DNA of 64,000 nt from Hellea balneolensis DSM 19091 (GCF_000428525.1 NZ_AUAC01000008.1:1-64000); one strand, 5' to 3'. Shown: positions 17,525-26,580, numbered from the stretch's first letter. Program-made: numbers and translations. Notes: generated by a model from the letters alone, not told the origin.

Positions 17525-19471
17525 ATGGCCGCTGCTGCAGATGCTGCCCATCACGTTGTAAATATGCTTCCGTTCAAAATTGCCTTGATTGGCGTTTTGG
17601 GCATAGGGGCACAATGGCTTGCATGGAAACTCCAACGTCCAGCGATTGTCTTAATGGCTATCGCAGGACTTATTTTTGGCCCGCTAATAGGTTGGTTCTT
17701 AGGCTTTGACCTGCCAGGACCTCTCATGCACAGCCTTGACCTTTTCAGGCTCGATCCCATCAATGATTTTGGCGACCTTTATCGCCCTATGATTGGACTC
17801 GCTGTCGCAATTATTCTCTTTGAGGGCGGCATGACCTTACGTTTCAAAGATCTAGGAGATGCCTCCCAAGCCGTCATGCGCATGGTTATAGTGGCGGGCC
17901 CCATAGCCTGGTTCCTTGGCACCTGCGCGGCGCATTATATTGTCGGGCTTCCTTGGGATATTTCAGCCATGGTTGGCGGCCTTTTTGTTGTCACAGGACC
18001 AACCGTTATCATGCCGCTATTACGGCAAGCCCATCTCAAATCCCGCCCGGCCAATGTGCTAAAATGGGAAGGTATTGTGAATGATCCGCTCGGCGCATTA
18101 TTCGCGGTTGGCGGCTATGAATTTATTCGCTTCACCATGACCGAAGGGTCTATGTATATTGCCTTTGGTAAGTTAGCTTTTGCAGCCATATTGGGCACTG
18201 TCGTTGGCATCATATCAGGTTACGGACTCGCATGGGCCTTCCGCCGCGGTCATATTCCTGAATATCTTAAAGCTCCTGTTGTCTTAGCGTGGGTTCTCGC
18301 CATTTATGTTCTCGCCAATAATATGGCAGATGAAACCGGTCTCCTGGCTGTTACAGCCCTCGGCATGACTATGGCCAACACGAAATTTGCCTCCATGGTC
18401 GAGATGCGCCGTTTCAAAGAAAATATTGCGATCATTCTTGTCTCCGGAGTCTTCGTTATTTTGACAGCCACTCTCACGCCTGATGTACTCAAAGCTTTCC
18501 TCACCGAATGGCGTGTCCTCGCTTTTGTGCTTGCGATGATGCTCCTCGTGCGCCCGATTGCTGTTATGATTTCGACGCTTTTTTCAGGTCTACACTGGAA
18601 AGAAAGCCTTCTCATTTCCATAATCGCGCCTCGCGGCGTTGTTGCTGTGGCAGTCGCGGGTCTTTTCGCGGCTGAACTGACAGCCTTGGGCCGCCCCGAA
18701 GGCGCACTCTTTGTGCCGCTCGCTTTCGCACTGGTTTTCGCAACCGTTCTTTTTGCCGGGTTCTTTATCGGTCCTATCTCCAAAGCCCTGGGTCTTGCGG
18801 CCGGCGGCGGCGAAGGCGTGCTTATCGTAGGCGCTAATCCTTGGTCGCTTGGTCTTGCGAAAGCGCTTAAGGAGATGGACGTAAAAGTTCTGGTCGCCGA
18901 CACCAATTGGCGGCGTCTGCGCGGCGCACGCCTTGAAGGCCACGCCACCTTTTACGGGGAAGTCCTCTCTGAAAATGCGGATTTCCGCCTCGACCACTCA
19001 GCCTTTAATCACCTCATTGCAGCGACGCCAAATGATGCTTATAATGCCCTTGTCTGCGTAGAGTTCGCACCGGAGCTGGGCCGTCACCGTGTTTTCCAAG
19101 TTACATCCGTCGATAATGATGAAGATGATGCAGATACAATCGCCTTCACATCGCGCGGACGAACGCTCACATCTCGCGGGCGCAGTTTTGACGCCCTAAC
19201 TCGCGATTGGTGGGGAGGTTGGCGTTTCCGCTCAACAACTCTGTCTGATGAATACACACTAGATGACCTCTATAAAGATCGCGGTGATGATCTTGATCTT
19301 ATATTGGCCAAAAAGCCCGATGGCGGCCTCGACTTTATTCAACCTGGAAAAGAATCCCGCGCCGCCGGCTCTACAGTGTTAAGCTTCTGTCCTGTCAAAG
19401 ATAAAGACAATCGCGGTGCAGGTGCAAAAGAACCCGGCTTAGCTGGCCCTGCTGCGCCTTTGCCCACTTAG
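17525..19471 (+). CDS. Cation:proton antiporter (CPA1/NhaP type) with cytoplasmic nucleotide-binding-like domain
   Basis: 648 residues. The first 430 hold about 12 hydrophobic helices with family motifs LFEGGMTLR, VTGPTVIMPLLRQ and the ion-site GIVNDPLGALFAV. The remainder is cytosolic. A Rossmann-type segment (GVLIVGANPWSLGLAKALKEMDVKVLVADTN) resembles the TrkA-N/RCK fold, followed by a variable tail. It would exchange Na+ or K+ for H+ at the inner membrane, with the C-terminal domain sensing nucleotide or pH. GAGGG precedes the start. A hairpin terminator follows. Confidence 0.9.
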   Translation: MAAAADAAHHVVNMLPFKIALIGVLGIGAQWLAWKLQRPAIVLMAIAGLIFGPLIGWFLGFDLPGPLMHSLDLFRLDPINDFGDLYRPMIGLAVAIILFEGGMTLRFKDLGDASQAVMRMVIVAGPIAWFLGTCAAHYIVGLPWDISAMVGGLFVVTGPTVIMPLLRQAHLKSRPANVLKWEGIVNDPLGALFAVGGYEFIRFTMTEGSMYIAFGKLAFAAILGTVVGIISGYGLAWAFRRGHIPEYLKAPVVLAWVLAIYVLANNMADETGLLAVTALGMTMANTKFASMVEMRRFKENIAIILVSGVFVILTATLTPDVLKAFLTEWRVLAFVLAMMLLVRPIAVMISTLFSGLHWKESLLISIIAPRGVVAVAVAGLFAAELTALGRPEGALFVPLAFALVFATVLFAGFFIGPISKALGLAAGGGEGVLIVGANPWSLGLAKALKEMDVKVLVADTNWRRLRGARLEGHATFYGEVLSENADFRLDHSAFNHLIAATPNDAYNALVCVEFAPELGRHRVFQVTSVDNDEDDADTIAFTSRGRTLTSRGRSFDALTRDWWGGWRFRSTTLSDEYTLDDLYKDRGDDLDLILAKKPDGGLDFIQPGKESRAAGSTVLSFCPVKDKDNRGAGAKEPGLAGPAAPLPT

Positions 19472-19485
19472 TTTTATTACCCGAC

Positions 19486-19511
19486 TTAAGCAGCCGTTCA
19501 CGGCTGCTTAA
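19486..19511 (+). terminator. Hairpin after the antiporter gene
   Basis: A perfect inverted repeat TTAAGCAGCCG-TTCA-CGGCTGCTTAA lies 15 bases after the antiporter stop. The 11-base arms and 4-base loop make a strong stem, followed by a weak T-rich stretch. It separates this gene from the penicillin-binding protein gene. Confidence 0.7.
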
Positions 19512-19556
19512 TCTTATGACGCCATAAGGTTAAGCCCGATTAACCTTGATAGGCCC

Positions 19557-21425
19557 ATGACGCTTAACCGTAAAATATTAAAACGTTTTGCCGCAAGGCT
19601 CAGCCTATTCGGAGCCACAGTTTTTTACGCCTTAGGCATGGCCGTTCTGACCGGGGCCGCCTTTGCGTCTAAAGATTTGCCCTCAGCTGAAACCTTATGG
19701 GCGCCGAACCGTCCCGTCTCGGTTCAAATTGTGGACCGTTATGGCCGTGATGTGTTGGTTCGCGGTGCGTCATCAGCTCCGAAAGTAAAACTCACGGAAC
19801 TGCCCGCCCATGTTCCCGCTGTCGTTCTTGCGACAGAAGATAAGCGCTTTAAAACACATATCGGCGTGGATCCTTACGGACTTATCCGCGCCATGACCGT
19901 AAACCTCAAAGAGAGACGTTACGTTCAAGGCGGTTCAACCTTGACGCAACAACTCACGAAGAACGTCTTTTTAACGCCTGATAAAACACTCCGCCGCAAA
20001 GCCCAGGAAATGATGATTTCCATTTGGCTAGAACAAACGTTCACAAAAGACGAAATTTTAGAAATGTATCTCTCCCGCGTTTATTTTGGCAGCGGCGCTT
20101 GGGGCCTCGAAGCCGCCAGTCAAACTTACCTTGGCAAATCATCCTCTGACCTAAGCTTTTCCGAAAGTGCTATGATGGCTGCGTTGCTTAAAGCCCCCTC
20201 GCGCTTTAACCCAACCGCTCATCCCGACCGCGCGGCTAAGCGCACGGCCCTGGTGATCGGCCTTATGGTTGAACAAGGTCTGATCTCGCGCGAGAGCCAG
20301 TTGAACGCGCTTATGAACCCTATCGACATTCAGCGGCCACAATCTGACAATAGTGCCCAATATTTCGTGGACTGGATGTGGGATGAGCTTGAGCTCGCCA
20401 TCGGCACACCTGTTCAGGATATAGTCGTGCAAACCACATTGGATTATGACGCGCAGTTGACCGCCAATCAAGCCGTAGCCGCCCATATCGACCACAAGCG
20501 CCATGCGAGCCAAGCGGCGCTTGTCTCCATGGACGGAACCGGCGGCGTGATGGCGATGATTGGCGGGTTGTCTTATACGGACAGCCAGTTTAATCGCGCC
20601 GTACAAGCCGAGCGGCAACCCGGCTCCGCCTTTAAACCCTTTGTCTATTTGGCCGCCTTTAAGGCCGGTCTTACGCCTTGGGATATACGCGAGGACGCGC
20701 CCATAGAAATTGGCGACTGGGCCCCTGAGAATTTCACGGAAGACTTTAAAGGTGCTATGAGACTGGAAGACGCCTTTCGTCAGTCCATCAATACTGTTGC
20801 TGTGAGCCTTGGCGAGGAGGTCGGGCGTGAGGCTGTGATCAATACGGCCCGCGATTTTGGCTTCTCTGATCTGAAACCGCTTCGCAGCCTCTCCTTGGGC
20901 GCGCAAGCCACCACGCCGCTTAAGCTGACAGCCGCTTACCTGCCCTTTTCCAATTACGGCAAAACGGCCGAACCTTATGGTATTCTCTCGGTTTCCACGG
21001 CGGACGGAACGCCGCTCTATGACCGAAAACCGCAAAACCTCCCTCGTATCATAACGGCGCAAAATCTTGCTCATATGAACGTGCTTATGACGAGCGCAGT
21101 AAGCCAAGGCACAGGGCGCCGCGCCGCAATATCCGGTCGTCATCTTGCCGGAAAAACGGGCACGACGAATGATTTTAAGGATGCGTGGTTTGTAGGTTAT
21201 GCCCCCGACATTGTAACTGGTGTTTGGGTCGGAAATGATGATTATACCTCCATGAAAGGCATCACCGGGGGCACAATTCCAGCTATGATTTGGCATGACT
21301 ATATGGACTCCGCTCTGGAAACGATGCCCAAAACCAAGCTGCCTGTCTCCTCCGAACCCGTCTGGCGCAAACAGGAAAAAGTGCTAGACGCCTTACTCAA
21401 TGACATCGAGGATGCGCTTCCGTAA
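19557..21425 (+). CDS. Class A penicillin-binding protein (bifunctional transglycosylase/transpeptidase)
   Basis: 622 residues. An N-terminal membrane anchor (about 15-38) is followed by a GT51 glycosyltransferase domain with catalytic E94 in ATEDKRFKTHIGVDP and QGGSTLTQQLTKN at 124-136. The transpeptidase domain has SxxK at S357-K360 (QPGSAFKPF), SxN at 410-412 (SIN) and KTG at 533-535 (GKTGTTNDFKDAWFVGY). It polymerises and crosslinks peptidoglycan in the periplasm. It is shorter than typical PBP1a (about 800 residues) and lacks the OB-fold insert and long tail, so it is closer to compact PBP1-type paralogs. The following peptidase gene starts 14 bases after it. Confidence 0.93.
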   Translation: MTLNRKILKRFAARLSLFGATVFYALGMAVLTGAAFASKDLPSAETLWAPNRPVSVQIVDRYGRDVLVRGASSAPKVKLTELPAHVPAVVLATEDKRFKTHIGVDPYGLIRAMTVNLKERRYVQGGSTLTQQLTKNVFLTPDKTLRRKAQEMMISIWLEQTFTKDEILEMYLSRVYFGSGAWGLEAASQTYLGKSSSDLSFSESAMMAALLKAPSRFNPTAHPDRAAKRTALVIGLMVEQGLISRESQLNALMNPIDIQRPQSDNSAQYFVDWMWDELELAIGTPVQDIVVQTTLDYDAQLTANQAVAAHIDHKRHASQAALVSMDGTGGVMAMIGGLSYTDSQFNRAVQAERQPGSAFKPFVYLAAFKAGLTPWDIREDAPIEIGDWAPENFTEDFKGAMRLEDAFRQSINTVAVSLGEEVGREAVINTARDFGFSDLKPLRSLSLGAQATTPLKLTAAYLPFSNYGKTAEPYGILSVSTADGTPLYDRKPQNLPRIITAQNLAHMNVLMTSAVSQGTGRRAAISGRHLAGKTGTTNDFKDAWFVGYAPDIVTGVWVGNDDYTSMKGITGGTIPAMIWHDYMDSALETMPKTKLPVSSEPVWRKQEKVLDALLNDIEDALP

Positions 21426-21439
21426 AGAGAAAGACTATT

Positions 21440-22648
21440 ATGACTAAAGGCGTTGGCGGTAAGAGTTTTGATGAGGCTCTGGCCTCTCTTACGAATATGA
21501 CAGCAGGTACTCAATCCATCGGGGAGCCTGAATTTCAAGCGCGAATTAACAAAGCGCAACGCCTTATGGCTGAGCATAATATAAGCGCGGTTTACCTTCA
21601 TGCCGGTACGTCGCTTTATTATTTTACGGGAATGCGTTGGAAAAGCTCCGAACGCATGGTTGGGGCGATGCTTCTCCCTAAAGGGGCTCCTATCTTTATA
21701 GCTCCCGCTTTTGAAAAAGGCACACTTGAGCAATTTATGCTGCTGAAAGGCGACGTGATAACGTGGGAAGAACATGAAAGCCCTTATGGACTGCCCGCAA
21801 AAATATTGGATCAGGCCGGTGTCACGAACGGGACTATTGCTATTGATGAAGCCACGCCTTTTTTCGTAAGCAATGGGATCGCGCTTGCGAGCCCTGAGTT
21901 TCGTTACGTAAATGGCGCAGTCATTACAGCGGCCTGCCGCATGATTAAATCCGAAACCGAGCTGGCCTTGATGCAACGCGCCAAGGAAATGACCCTTGCT
22001 GTGCATAAAGCCACCGCCTCTATGCTCTATGCAGGCATTACAACTCAAGACGTAGGTAAATTTATTGATGCCGCGCACCAAAAAGTAGGCGCGCCAAAAG
22101 GGTCTTATTTTAAGATCATTCTTTTTGGGCCTGACAGCTCTTACCCGCATGGCGTCAAATCTCCCAAGCCGCTTGAAGATGGCGATATGGTCTTGATTGA
22201 TACTGGGTGCCAGTTGCATGATTATATCTCCGACATCACGCGCTCTTATGTGTTTGGCACGCCGAGCCTTAGGCAGCGCGAGGTTTGGGACGCCGAGAAA
22301 GCGGCCCAAGCCAAAGCCTTTGACGCCGCCCAAATCGGTACGCGCTGCGGAGATGTCGATCTGGCGGCGCGAGCTGAACTTGAGGCACGCGGTTTTGGCC
22401 CTGGTTATAAAACGCCTGGTTTGCCGCACCGAACAGGGCATGGCATCGGTTTGGACATTCATGAATGGCCTTATTTAAATTGGTGTGATGATACCAAACT
22501 CAGGCCTGGCATGTGTTTTTCAAATGAACCGATGATTTGTCTTTACGGCGAATTTGGTGTTCGTTTGGAAGATCATTTTTACATGACGGCGGATGGCCCT
22601 GTTTGGTTTACACAGCCCAGCAAATCAATTGATGATCCCTTTGGTTAA
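21440..22648 (+). CDS. M24 family metallopeptidase (Xaa-Pro aminopeptidase/dipeptidase-like)
   Basis: 402 residues: an N-terminal creatinase-like domain (about 30-165), then the pita-bread M24 domain. All five metal ligands are present: D254 (VLIDTGC), D265 (ISDITRSY), H334 (HRTGHGIGLDIHE), E363 (SNEPMI) and E377 (RLEDHF). It would remove N-terminal residues before proline or cleave X-Pro dipeptides in the cytosol. It starts 14 bases after the penicillin-binding protein gene with AAAGAGAAAG upstream and is probably cotranscribed. Confidence 0.92.
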   Translation: MTKGVGGKSFDEALASLTNMTAGTQSIGEPEFQARINKAQRLMAEHNISAVYLHAGTSLYYFTGMRWKSSERMVGAMLLPKGAPIFIAPAFEKGTLEQFMLLKGDVITWEEHESPYGLPAKILDQAGVTNGTIAIDEATPFFVSNGIALASPEFRYVNGAVITAACRMIKSETELALMQRAKEMTLAVHKATASMLYAGITTQDVGKFIDAAHQKVGAPKGSYFKIILFGPDSSYPHGVKSPKPLEDGDMVLIDTGCQLHDYISDITRSYVFGTPSLRQREVWDAEKAAQAKAFDAAQIGTRCGDVDLAARAELEARGFGPGYKTPGLPHRTGHGIGLDIHEWPYLNWCDDTKLRPGMCFSNEPMICLYGEFGVRLEDHFYMTADGPVWFTQPSKSIDDPFG

Positions 22649-22680
22649 AGTTTGACATAAAGTTACACTTACCCTGCACA

Positions 22681-22887
22681 TTAACTCGGCTTTTTTAAAT
22701 GAAAGCCAACATTTAACTCGCGCCCAAATAAATGGACGTCCGCAGGGCGTTCGCCTTGAGGCACGCCTGGGATAACTATAAACACAAGGAGAGGCCCTGC
22801 GGCGGTGATTTTATCTATGCCCCCGACATAGCGGAGCGTCATAGAAGCCAGCATCTCTGTGGCCGTAAACACAGCGCTTAGCCTCAC
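22681..22887 (-). CDS. Possible small protein or gene remnant
   Basis: A 68-codon frame from GTG 22887 with AGAGGG four bases upstream. The predicted protein has one moderately hydrophobic stretch (AAGPLLVFIVIPGV) and a polar end (GRELNVGFHLKKPS). I do not recognise it. It could be a real small gene, the 3' remnant of a lost gene, or chance. It lies in the otherwise gene-poor interval 22649-23161. Confidence 0.25.
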   Translation of the reverse strand: MRLSAVFTATEMLASMTLRYVGGIDKITAAGPLLVFIVIPGVPQGERPADVHLFGRELNVGFHLKKPS

Positions 22888-22927
22888 CGTCCCTCTAATA
22901 ACAAACCTACGACGATTGCCTGTCCTC

Positions 22928-22954
22928 GCGTGTTTTATTAAAAATATAACACGC
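22928..22954. other. Hairpin in the region upstream of the sigma-factor gene
   Basis: Perfect arms GCGTGTT and AACACGC enclose a 13-base AT loop. It is about 200 bases upstream of the ECF sigma gene and just before the small minus-strand frame. It could be an operator or a terminator. The rest of 22888-23041 shows no other structure. Confidence 0.35.
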
Positions 22955-23041
22955 TCATTAGCGGGAACGGATGCAGAATAACACAGGCTCGCAAAACCAT
23001 GAATTAAGTTTTTTGAAAGCGCCGTTTTAAGAGGTTCATTG

Positions 23042-23131
23042 ATGTTTTTGGCAAGAATTGAAGGACTACTCCATAAAGCTCAACGCTCCCAAAACTCAAA
23101 TTATAGTCATTTTTTTCAAGAAAGAGAGTGA
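23042..23131 (+). CDS. Possible 29-codon leader ORF before the ECF sigma gene
   Basis: ATG 23042 is preceded by AAGAGG at a spacing of 7, a better ribosome-binding site than that of the sigma gene itself. It opens a 29-codon frame (MFLARIEGLLHKAQRSQNSN...) ending at TGA 23131, 30 bases before the sigma start. It may be a leader peptide affecting sigma-factor translation, or chance. Confidence 0.25.
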   Translation: MFLARIEGLLHKAQRSQNSNYSHFFQERE

Positions 23132-23161
23132 AACTTAAATCAGAGGGTGGTAGACATAATT

Positions 23162-23704
23162 ATGGAAGAGACCGACGATATAGCCGCTCTTATAGGACGC
23201 GTAACATTAAAGGATCGCGCTGCCTTTGACCGTCTTTATAATGCTGCTTCTCCGAAACTTTTTGGCGCCTGTCTTCGTTTACTAAAGGACAACACCGAAG
23301 CCGAAGACGCAATGCAAGATATATTCGTAAAGATATGGAACAAGGCTGATCGTTACCGCCCTGGTAACGCCTCAGCCATGGGGTGGCTTTATGCCATTGC
23401 CCGCAATCACTGTTTGGATATTTTGCGAGCTCGTAAAGCTCCTTTGCGCTCGATGGAACAAACACTGGATATTCCAGACAAAGCGGCTGACCCTGAAAAA
23501 AGCGCCGTTAATGCCGGAGAAGGACGTAGGATAGATATCTGTATGATGGAATTGGAGCCCGATAAAGCTGAGGCTGTCAAAGCTGCTTATGTCGAAGGCT
23601 ATTCCTATGCGGAATTATCCGCCCATTACGAAGTTCCCCTAAACACAATGAGAACATGGCTAAGACGTAGCTTAATGAAGCTCAGAAAGTGCTTGGAAAA
23701 ATGA
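23162..23704 (+). CDS. ECF-type RNA polymerase sigma factor (SigK/RskA-associated type)
   Basis: 180 residues from ATG 23162, chosen over GTG 23147, which overlaps the purine-rich ribosome-binding site. Region 2 is FDRLYNAASPKLFGACLRLLKDNTEAEDAMQDIFVKIWNKADRYRP, with AMGWLYAIARNHCLDILRARK. Region 4 is ELEPDKAEAVKAAYVEGYSYAELSAHYEVPLNTMRTWLRRSLMKLRKCL, with a helix-turn-helix. Its last codons overlap the next ATG (ATGA), and that gene encodes a RskA-type anti-sigma factor, so the pair is translationally coupled. The likely targets are the neighbouring DUF4331 and DUF4198 units (inference). Confidence 0.92.
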   Translation: MEETDDIAALIGRVTLKDRAAFDRLYNAASPKLFGACLRLLKDNTEAEDAMQDIFVKIWNKADRYRPGNASAMGWLYAIARNHCLDILRARKAPLRSMEQTLDIPDKAADPEKSAVNAGEGRRIDICMMELEPDKAEAVKAAYVEGYSYAELSAHYEVPLNTMRTWLRRSLMKLRKCLEK

Positions 23705-24405
23705 CCCAAGACACACCCCTTACACCTGAAGACAGCCATATTCTCGCTGCGGAATATGTCCTTGGCCTGTTAGAAGGTGCACCTCGCCGTACGGCTTCTG
23801 AACGTCTCGAAAATGATGCTGAATTCGCAGCGCAAGTCAGCGCTTGGGAACAGCATTTTGAGCCTATGAATGCAGCCTATGCGCCAGCCATACCGCCTTT
23901 GCATGTAAAGAAAGACCTCATGAACCGTCTCTTTGGCACCCCCGAGTTAAAGCCTAAAGGCTTATGGCACAGCCTAAAACTCTGGCGCGGAATTACGGCG
24001 GGCGCCTTAGCTGTGAGCCTCTTCACTATGGGCCTGTTTATCACAGACAGACAGACGGCTGCCACATCAGAACCGCTTATCGCGTCACTCCAAGCAGAGA
24101 CGGGTAACATTAGATTTATGGCCTTTTACGAAGCCGGCACAGATAAAATCAGACTCTCTAAATTGGACGCGGAGAAAACCTCCGAACAGGATTTTGAGCT
24201 TTGGCTGATCGAAGCTGATGGGCAGCCTCAATCACTAGGTGTTATTCCGAATTCACGGCGAAGCACAATAGATTTGAGTCAAGATTTTATACGAAAGATT
24301 AATGCGGGTGATACATTTGCGGTGTCTATAGAACCGCTAGGCGGATCCCCGACAGGCGCAGTGACAGGTCCGGTTATTGCCGCAGGTGTCTCTGACGTCT
24401 TGTAA
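23701..24405 (+). CDS. Anti-sigma factor, RskA family
   Basis: 234 residues from ATG 23701, overlapping the sigma-gene stop by four bases. The N-terminal cytoplasmic sigma-binding part (about 1-90) includes ILAAEYVLGLLEGAPRRTASERLENDAEFAAQVSAWEQHF, the usual start of RskA-family proteins. One transmembrane helix (about 97-115, GITAGALAVSLFTMGLFIT) leads to a periplasmic C-terminal RskA domain (FELWLIEADGQPQSLGVI...GDTFAVSIEPLGGSPTGAVTGPV). There is no zinc-binding HxxxCxxC motif, so it is not a ZAS anti-sigma. It should hold the ECF factor at the membrane until an envelope or redox signal triggers release. Confidence 0.92.
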   Translation: MTQDTPLTPEDSHILAAEYVLGLLEGAPRRTASERLENDAEFAAQVSAWEQHFEPMNAAYAPAIPPLHVKKDLMNRLFGTPELKPKGLWHSLKLWRGITAGALAVSLFTMGLFITDRQTAATSEPLIASLQAETGNIRFMAFYEAGTDKIRLSKLDAEKTSEQDFELWLIEADGQPQSLGVIPNSRRSTIDLSQDFIRKINAGDTFAVSIEPLGGSPTGAVTGPVIAAGVSDVL

Positions 24406-24457
24406 TAATATTTCCAGTTAAAATTTAAACTAACCTTTCGAACCTTAGATCAGACAC

Positions 24458-24493
24458 AAAAATAGCCGCACTTCCCACAAAGCACGGCTATTT
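24458..24493 (-). terminator. Terminator of the DUF4331-lipoprotein operon
   Basis: On the minus strand AAATAGCCGTGCTT pairs with the later AAGTGCGGCTATTT and is followed by further T residues. It lies 22 bases after the lipoprotein stop. It may work in both directions, because the anti-sigma gene ends on the other side. Confidence 0.75.
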
Positions 24494-24514
24494 AAGCGAT
24501 CCTATGAGGGGCGC

Positions 24515-24829
24515 CTACATAGGATTGGGGACGTCGAACGCCTCGGCTGTTTTATCCAAGGGTATTATATCACCCGCCATCGGGTCGGTGGGTTCCGCAA
24601 ATGCATTTTGTTCAAATGACGCTTTAAACCCGGCCCCAAGAGCATCTTGTGGCGCTTCCGTTGTTGGCGGTGGCGGTGGTGGAGGCGGAGGCGGAGGCGG
24701 AGGCGGAGGCGGAGGCGCAACCACAACTGGAGGCGGCGTAACACTGTTATTATCGCCCGCACAGCCAGTTACGAATGCAGCTGAGAGAACAACCAATATC
24801 GCCGTTTTTAAATATAGACTTTTCTTCAT
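24515..24829 (-). CDS. Small lipoprotein with a long polyproline tract
   Basis: 104 residues. The signal peptide ends in the lipobox FVTGC (C22). A short linker is followed by a run of 17 prolines (about residues 39-55, after VVVAP) and then a polar 50-residue tail (APQDALGAGFKASFEQNAFAEP). The proline run is encoded by a simple-sequence tract with six perfect GGAGGC units on the plus strand. The rigid polyproline helix could space the tail from the outer membrane (inference). It starts 9 bases after the DUF4331 stop, so both are one operon. No known domain. Confidence 0.8.
   Translation of the reverse strand: MKKSLYLKTAILVVLSAAFVTGCAGDNNSVTPPPVVVAPPPPPPPPPPPPPPPPPTTEAPQDALGAGFKASFEQNAFAEPTDPMAGDIIPLDKTAEAFDVPNPM
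24666..24717. repeat. Triplet/hexanucleotide microsatellite encoding polyproline
   Basis: Six perfect GGAGGC units (24681-24716) follow a degenerate GGTGGC/GGTGGT run. All units are multiples of three, so slippage would change proline number without shifting the frame of the lipoprotein. Confidence 0.85.
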
Positions 24830-24838
24830 AGCTGTCTC

Positions 24839-26377
24839 CTAATTTCCTGTTCCGGCATCACCTGCTAGAGGTGTGTTCAGATACGGGAAGGAGCCGCGCA
24901 GGTCGGTGGCCTTTACAGGCGCGCCATCGGTAAAAGGCTGATCTCCGACAGGAGCATCTTCTGGTTCGCAGAACCCTAAATTTGTTGGCACGCCGTTGAC
25001 AGGAATATCATGACACAAAGCGCCCATGACAACACGCAGCGCAATATCAACGACATCATCACCCGGGCGGCGACCATTCGGGAAACCGGCCAAGTCATTA
25101 CCGGCAACACCTAAATTACTTTGTTCAGAGCGAGGCGTTGGTGCAATCCCTGTATTAAGGCGCATCATTTCAGAACCTGTCACGATCGATTGTTGATTAA
25201 CACCTTCAACACCTGTCAAGAAGGCCGCAACGAGGTCAGTTCGCGGAAAGTTGGATGGCGCGATATTGTCTTCTGCACCCAGAGCGTCGCGGAAAAGAAT
25301 GTCGATAAGAGCTGGGAATGTCGGGTTGGTGACAAAGTCAGCAGCCTGAGCGTCATCTTTGGGCTCAGAGCCATTGAACAAATCTTTAAACGGCAAACCA
25401 ATAACCACTTCATTTACAAGAGGCGCAGAAAGACGCGAGACTTGGACATAAGCACCGCCTTGTAGGGCCGGCTGTTCATAATTTGGAATAGGATCCAAAA
25501 TTTGTGCTTGCGGCAAACTGGCTGTTGTCCAAGCGCCAATGACGCCGTTACCATCACCGACCAAGCAGCTAATTGGCACTTCTAATGCGATGGATGTGAC
25601 GTTTTTATCTGCAAGTTCATTATTGTCGTCGCTTTGTTCAATCGACCCTTCAAGCGGGACGAGATTTACGAGGTCAAATATTCTACCCAAATTGACGGCA
25701 AAAGCATCTTTACGCTGGCCAACAAAAACGCGGCCTGGCGTATCGCAGCCCGGTAACGTAACATTTGCGGAATTTGACAAAGCATAGGCTTCATAATCGG
25801 GAATAGTCTTACTACCGACATTATCGAGCGGCTTAGTAAATGTAAGTCCAACAGGCGTGCGTGTTCCGCTGCGGCGATCACCAGTCACAACATCAATGGT
25901 GTAGCTTTCTGTTTCTGCCAAATTAGCTGTATCGCCCGCGCCAATTGGGCCGACAAATCTTAGCGGAATAGGCAATGTTTTCCCGTCAATATCTAATGTG
26001 ACGCCATTTCCGCCATTCACCAGATTATTATCAAACTGGAAAGAGTAAGTGATATCCTCTATGGCGTCGCCATCATTATCAACGTGTATTTCATAAAGCG
26101 CGTCCGGGTCCATGGTGAAATAGTTTGGGCCACCATAGGCGTCTTGGAGGGGCTGATAATTAGCAATAAAGGTAACGTAGTTTTCGCGTCCTTGTTCATA
26201 ACTGCGGAACATATAAAAGTCCGAAGCATCCACTTTGGGCTTTTCAGTAATCGCCGGTGCCTCTCTGTGTGAGGAGGCCCAGCTCGGGGCTGTTAAGAGT
26301 GTTGCGCCCATCAGCGCGCTCGTGGTTAAAATCGCTTTTGTAAAGCTGAAGCCTTTGGGAGCTGTCAGTATTGCCAT
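24839..26377 (-). CDS. DUF4331 family secreted protein
   Basis: 512 residues with a Sec signal peptide (about 1-35, ending SWA). The family hallmark SSHREAPAI follows directly, then VDASDFYMFRSYEQGRENYVTFIANYQPLQDAYGGPNYF and paired blocks with YEIHVDNDGDAIEDITYSFQF. DUF4331 proteins are secreted beta-rich proteins of unknown function. In many bacteria they sit beside ECF sigma/RskA pairs, as here. Four cysteines may form disulfides. It is the first gene of an operon with the polyproline lipoprotein. The 266-base gap upstream holds two divergent promoter-like motifs. Confidence 0.9.
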   Translation of the reverse strand: MAILTAPKGFSFTKAILTTSALMGATLLTAPSWASSHREAPAITEKPKVDASDFYMFRSYEQGRENYVTFIANYQPLQDAYGGPNYFTMDPDALYEIHVDNDGDAIEDITYSFQFDNNLVNGGNGVTLDIDGKTLPIPLRFVGPIGAGDTANLAETESYTIDVVTGDRRSGTRTPVGLTFTKPLDNVGSKTIPDYEAYALSNSANVTLPGCDTPGRVFVGQRKDAFAVNLGRIFDLVNLVPLEGSIEQSDDNNELADKNVTSIALEVPISCLVGDGNGVIGAWTTASLPQAQILDPIPNYEQPALQGGAYVQVSRLSAPLVNEVVIGLPFKDLFNGSEPKDDAQAADFVTNPTFPALIDILFRDALGAEDNIAPSNFPRTDLVAAFLTGVEGVNQQSIVTGSEMMRLNTGIAPTPRSEQSNLGVAGNDLAGFPNGRRPGDDVVDIALRVVMGALCHDIPVNGVPTNLGFCEPEDAPVGDQPFTDGAPVKATDLRGSFPYLNTPLAGDAGTGN

Positions 26378-26488
26378 GTTAAAATCCTTATCATTACGTG
26401 GGTACCGACTCGCATTGCGCTCTTACTTGAGTTTCAGAGAGTTTCAGAACGCAAGCGAGCCGGTTTGCATGTAAATATGCGAAAGGGT

Positions 26489-26515
26489 AACGGAGCGGCG
26501 CGAAAAAAAGTTTCA
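26489..26515 (-). promoter_or_regulatory. Candidate ECF promoter for the DUF4331 operon
   Basis: On the minus strand TGAAAC (26515-26510) and CGTT (26492-26489) are separated by exactly 17 bases. This lies about 110 bases upstream of the DUF4331 start. The identical arrangement occurs in front of the divergent DUF4198 gene. The -35/-10 assignment to the local ECF factor is inference. Confidence 0.5.
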
Positions 26516-26580
26516 AAAAAAATTATAAAAAATTGAATTTATTCAAATCCCGACGATAACGCTTACTAAGTGGCCTGAAA

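Noticed and set aside
20151-22462. Two long minus-strand frames opposite the penicillin-binding protein and M24 peptidase genes
   Set aside because: The plus-strand genes have all catalytic motifs; the opposite frames have no recognisable domain.
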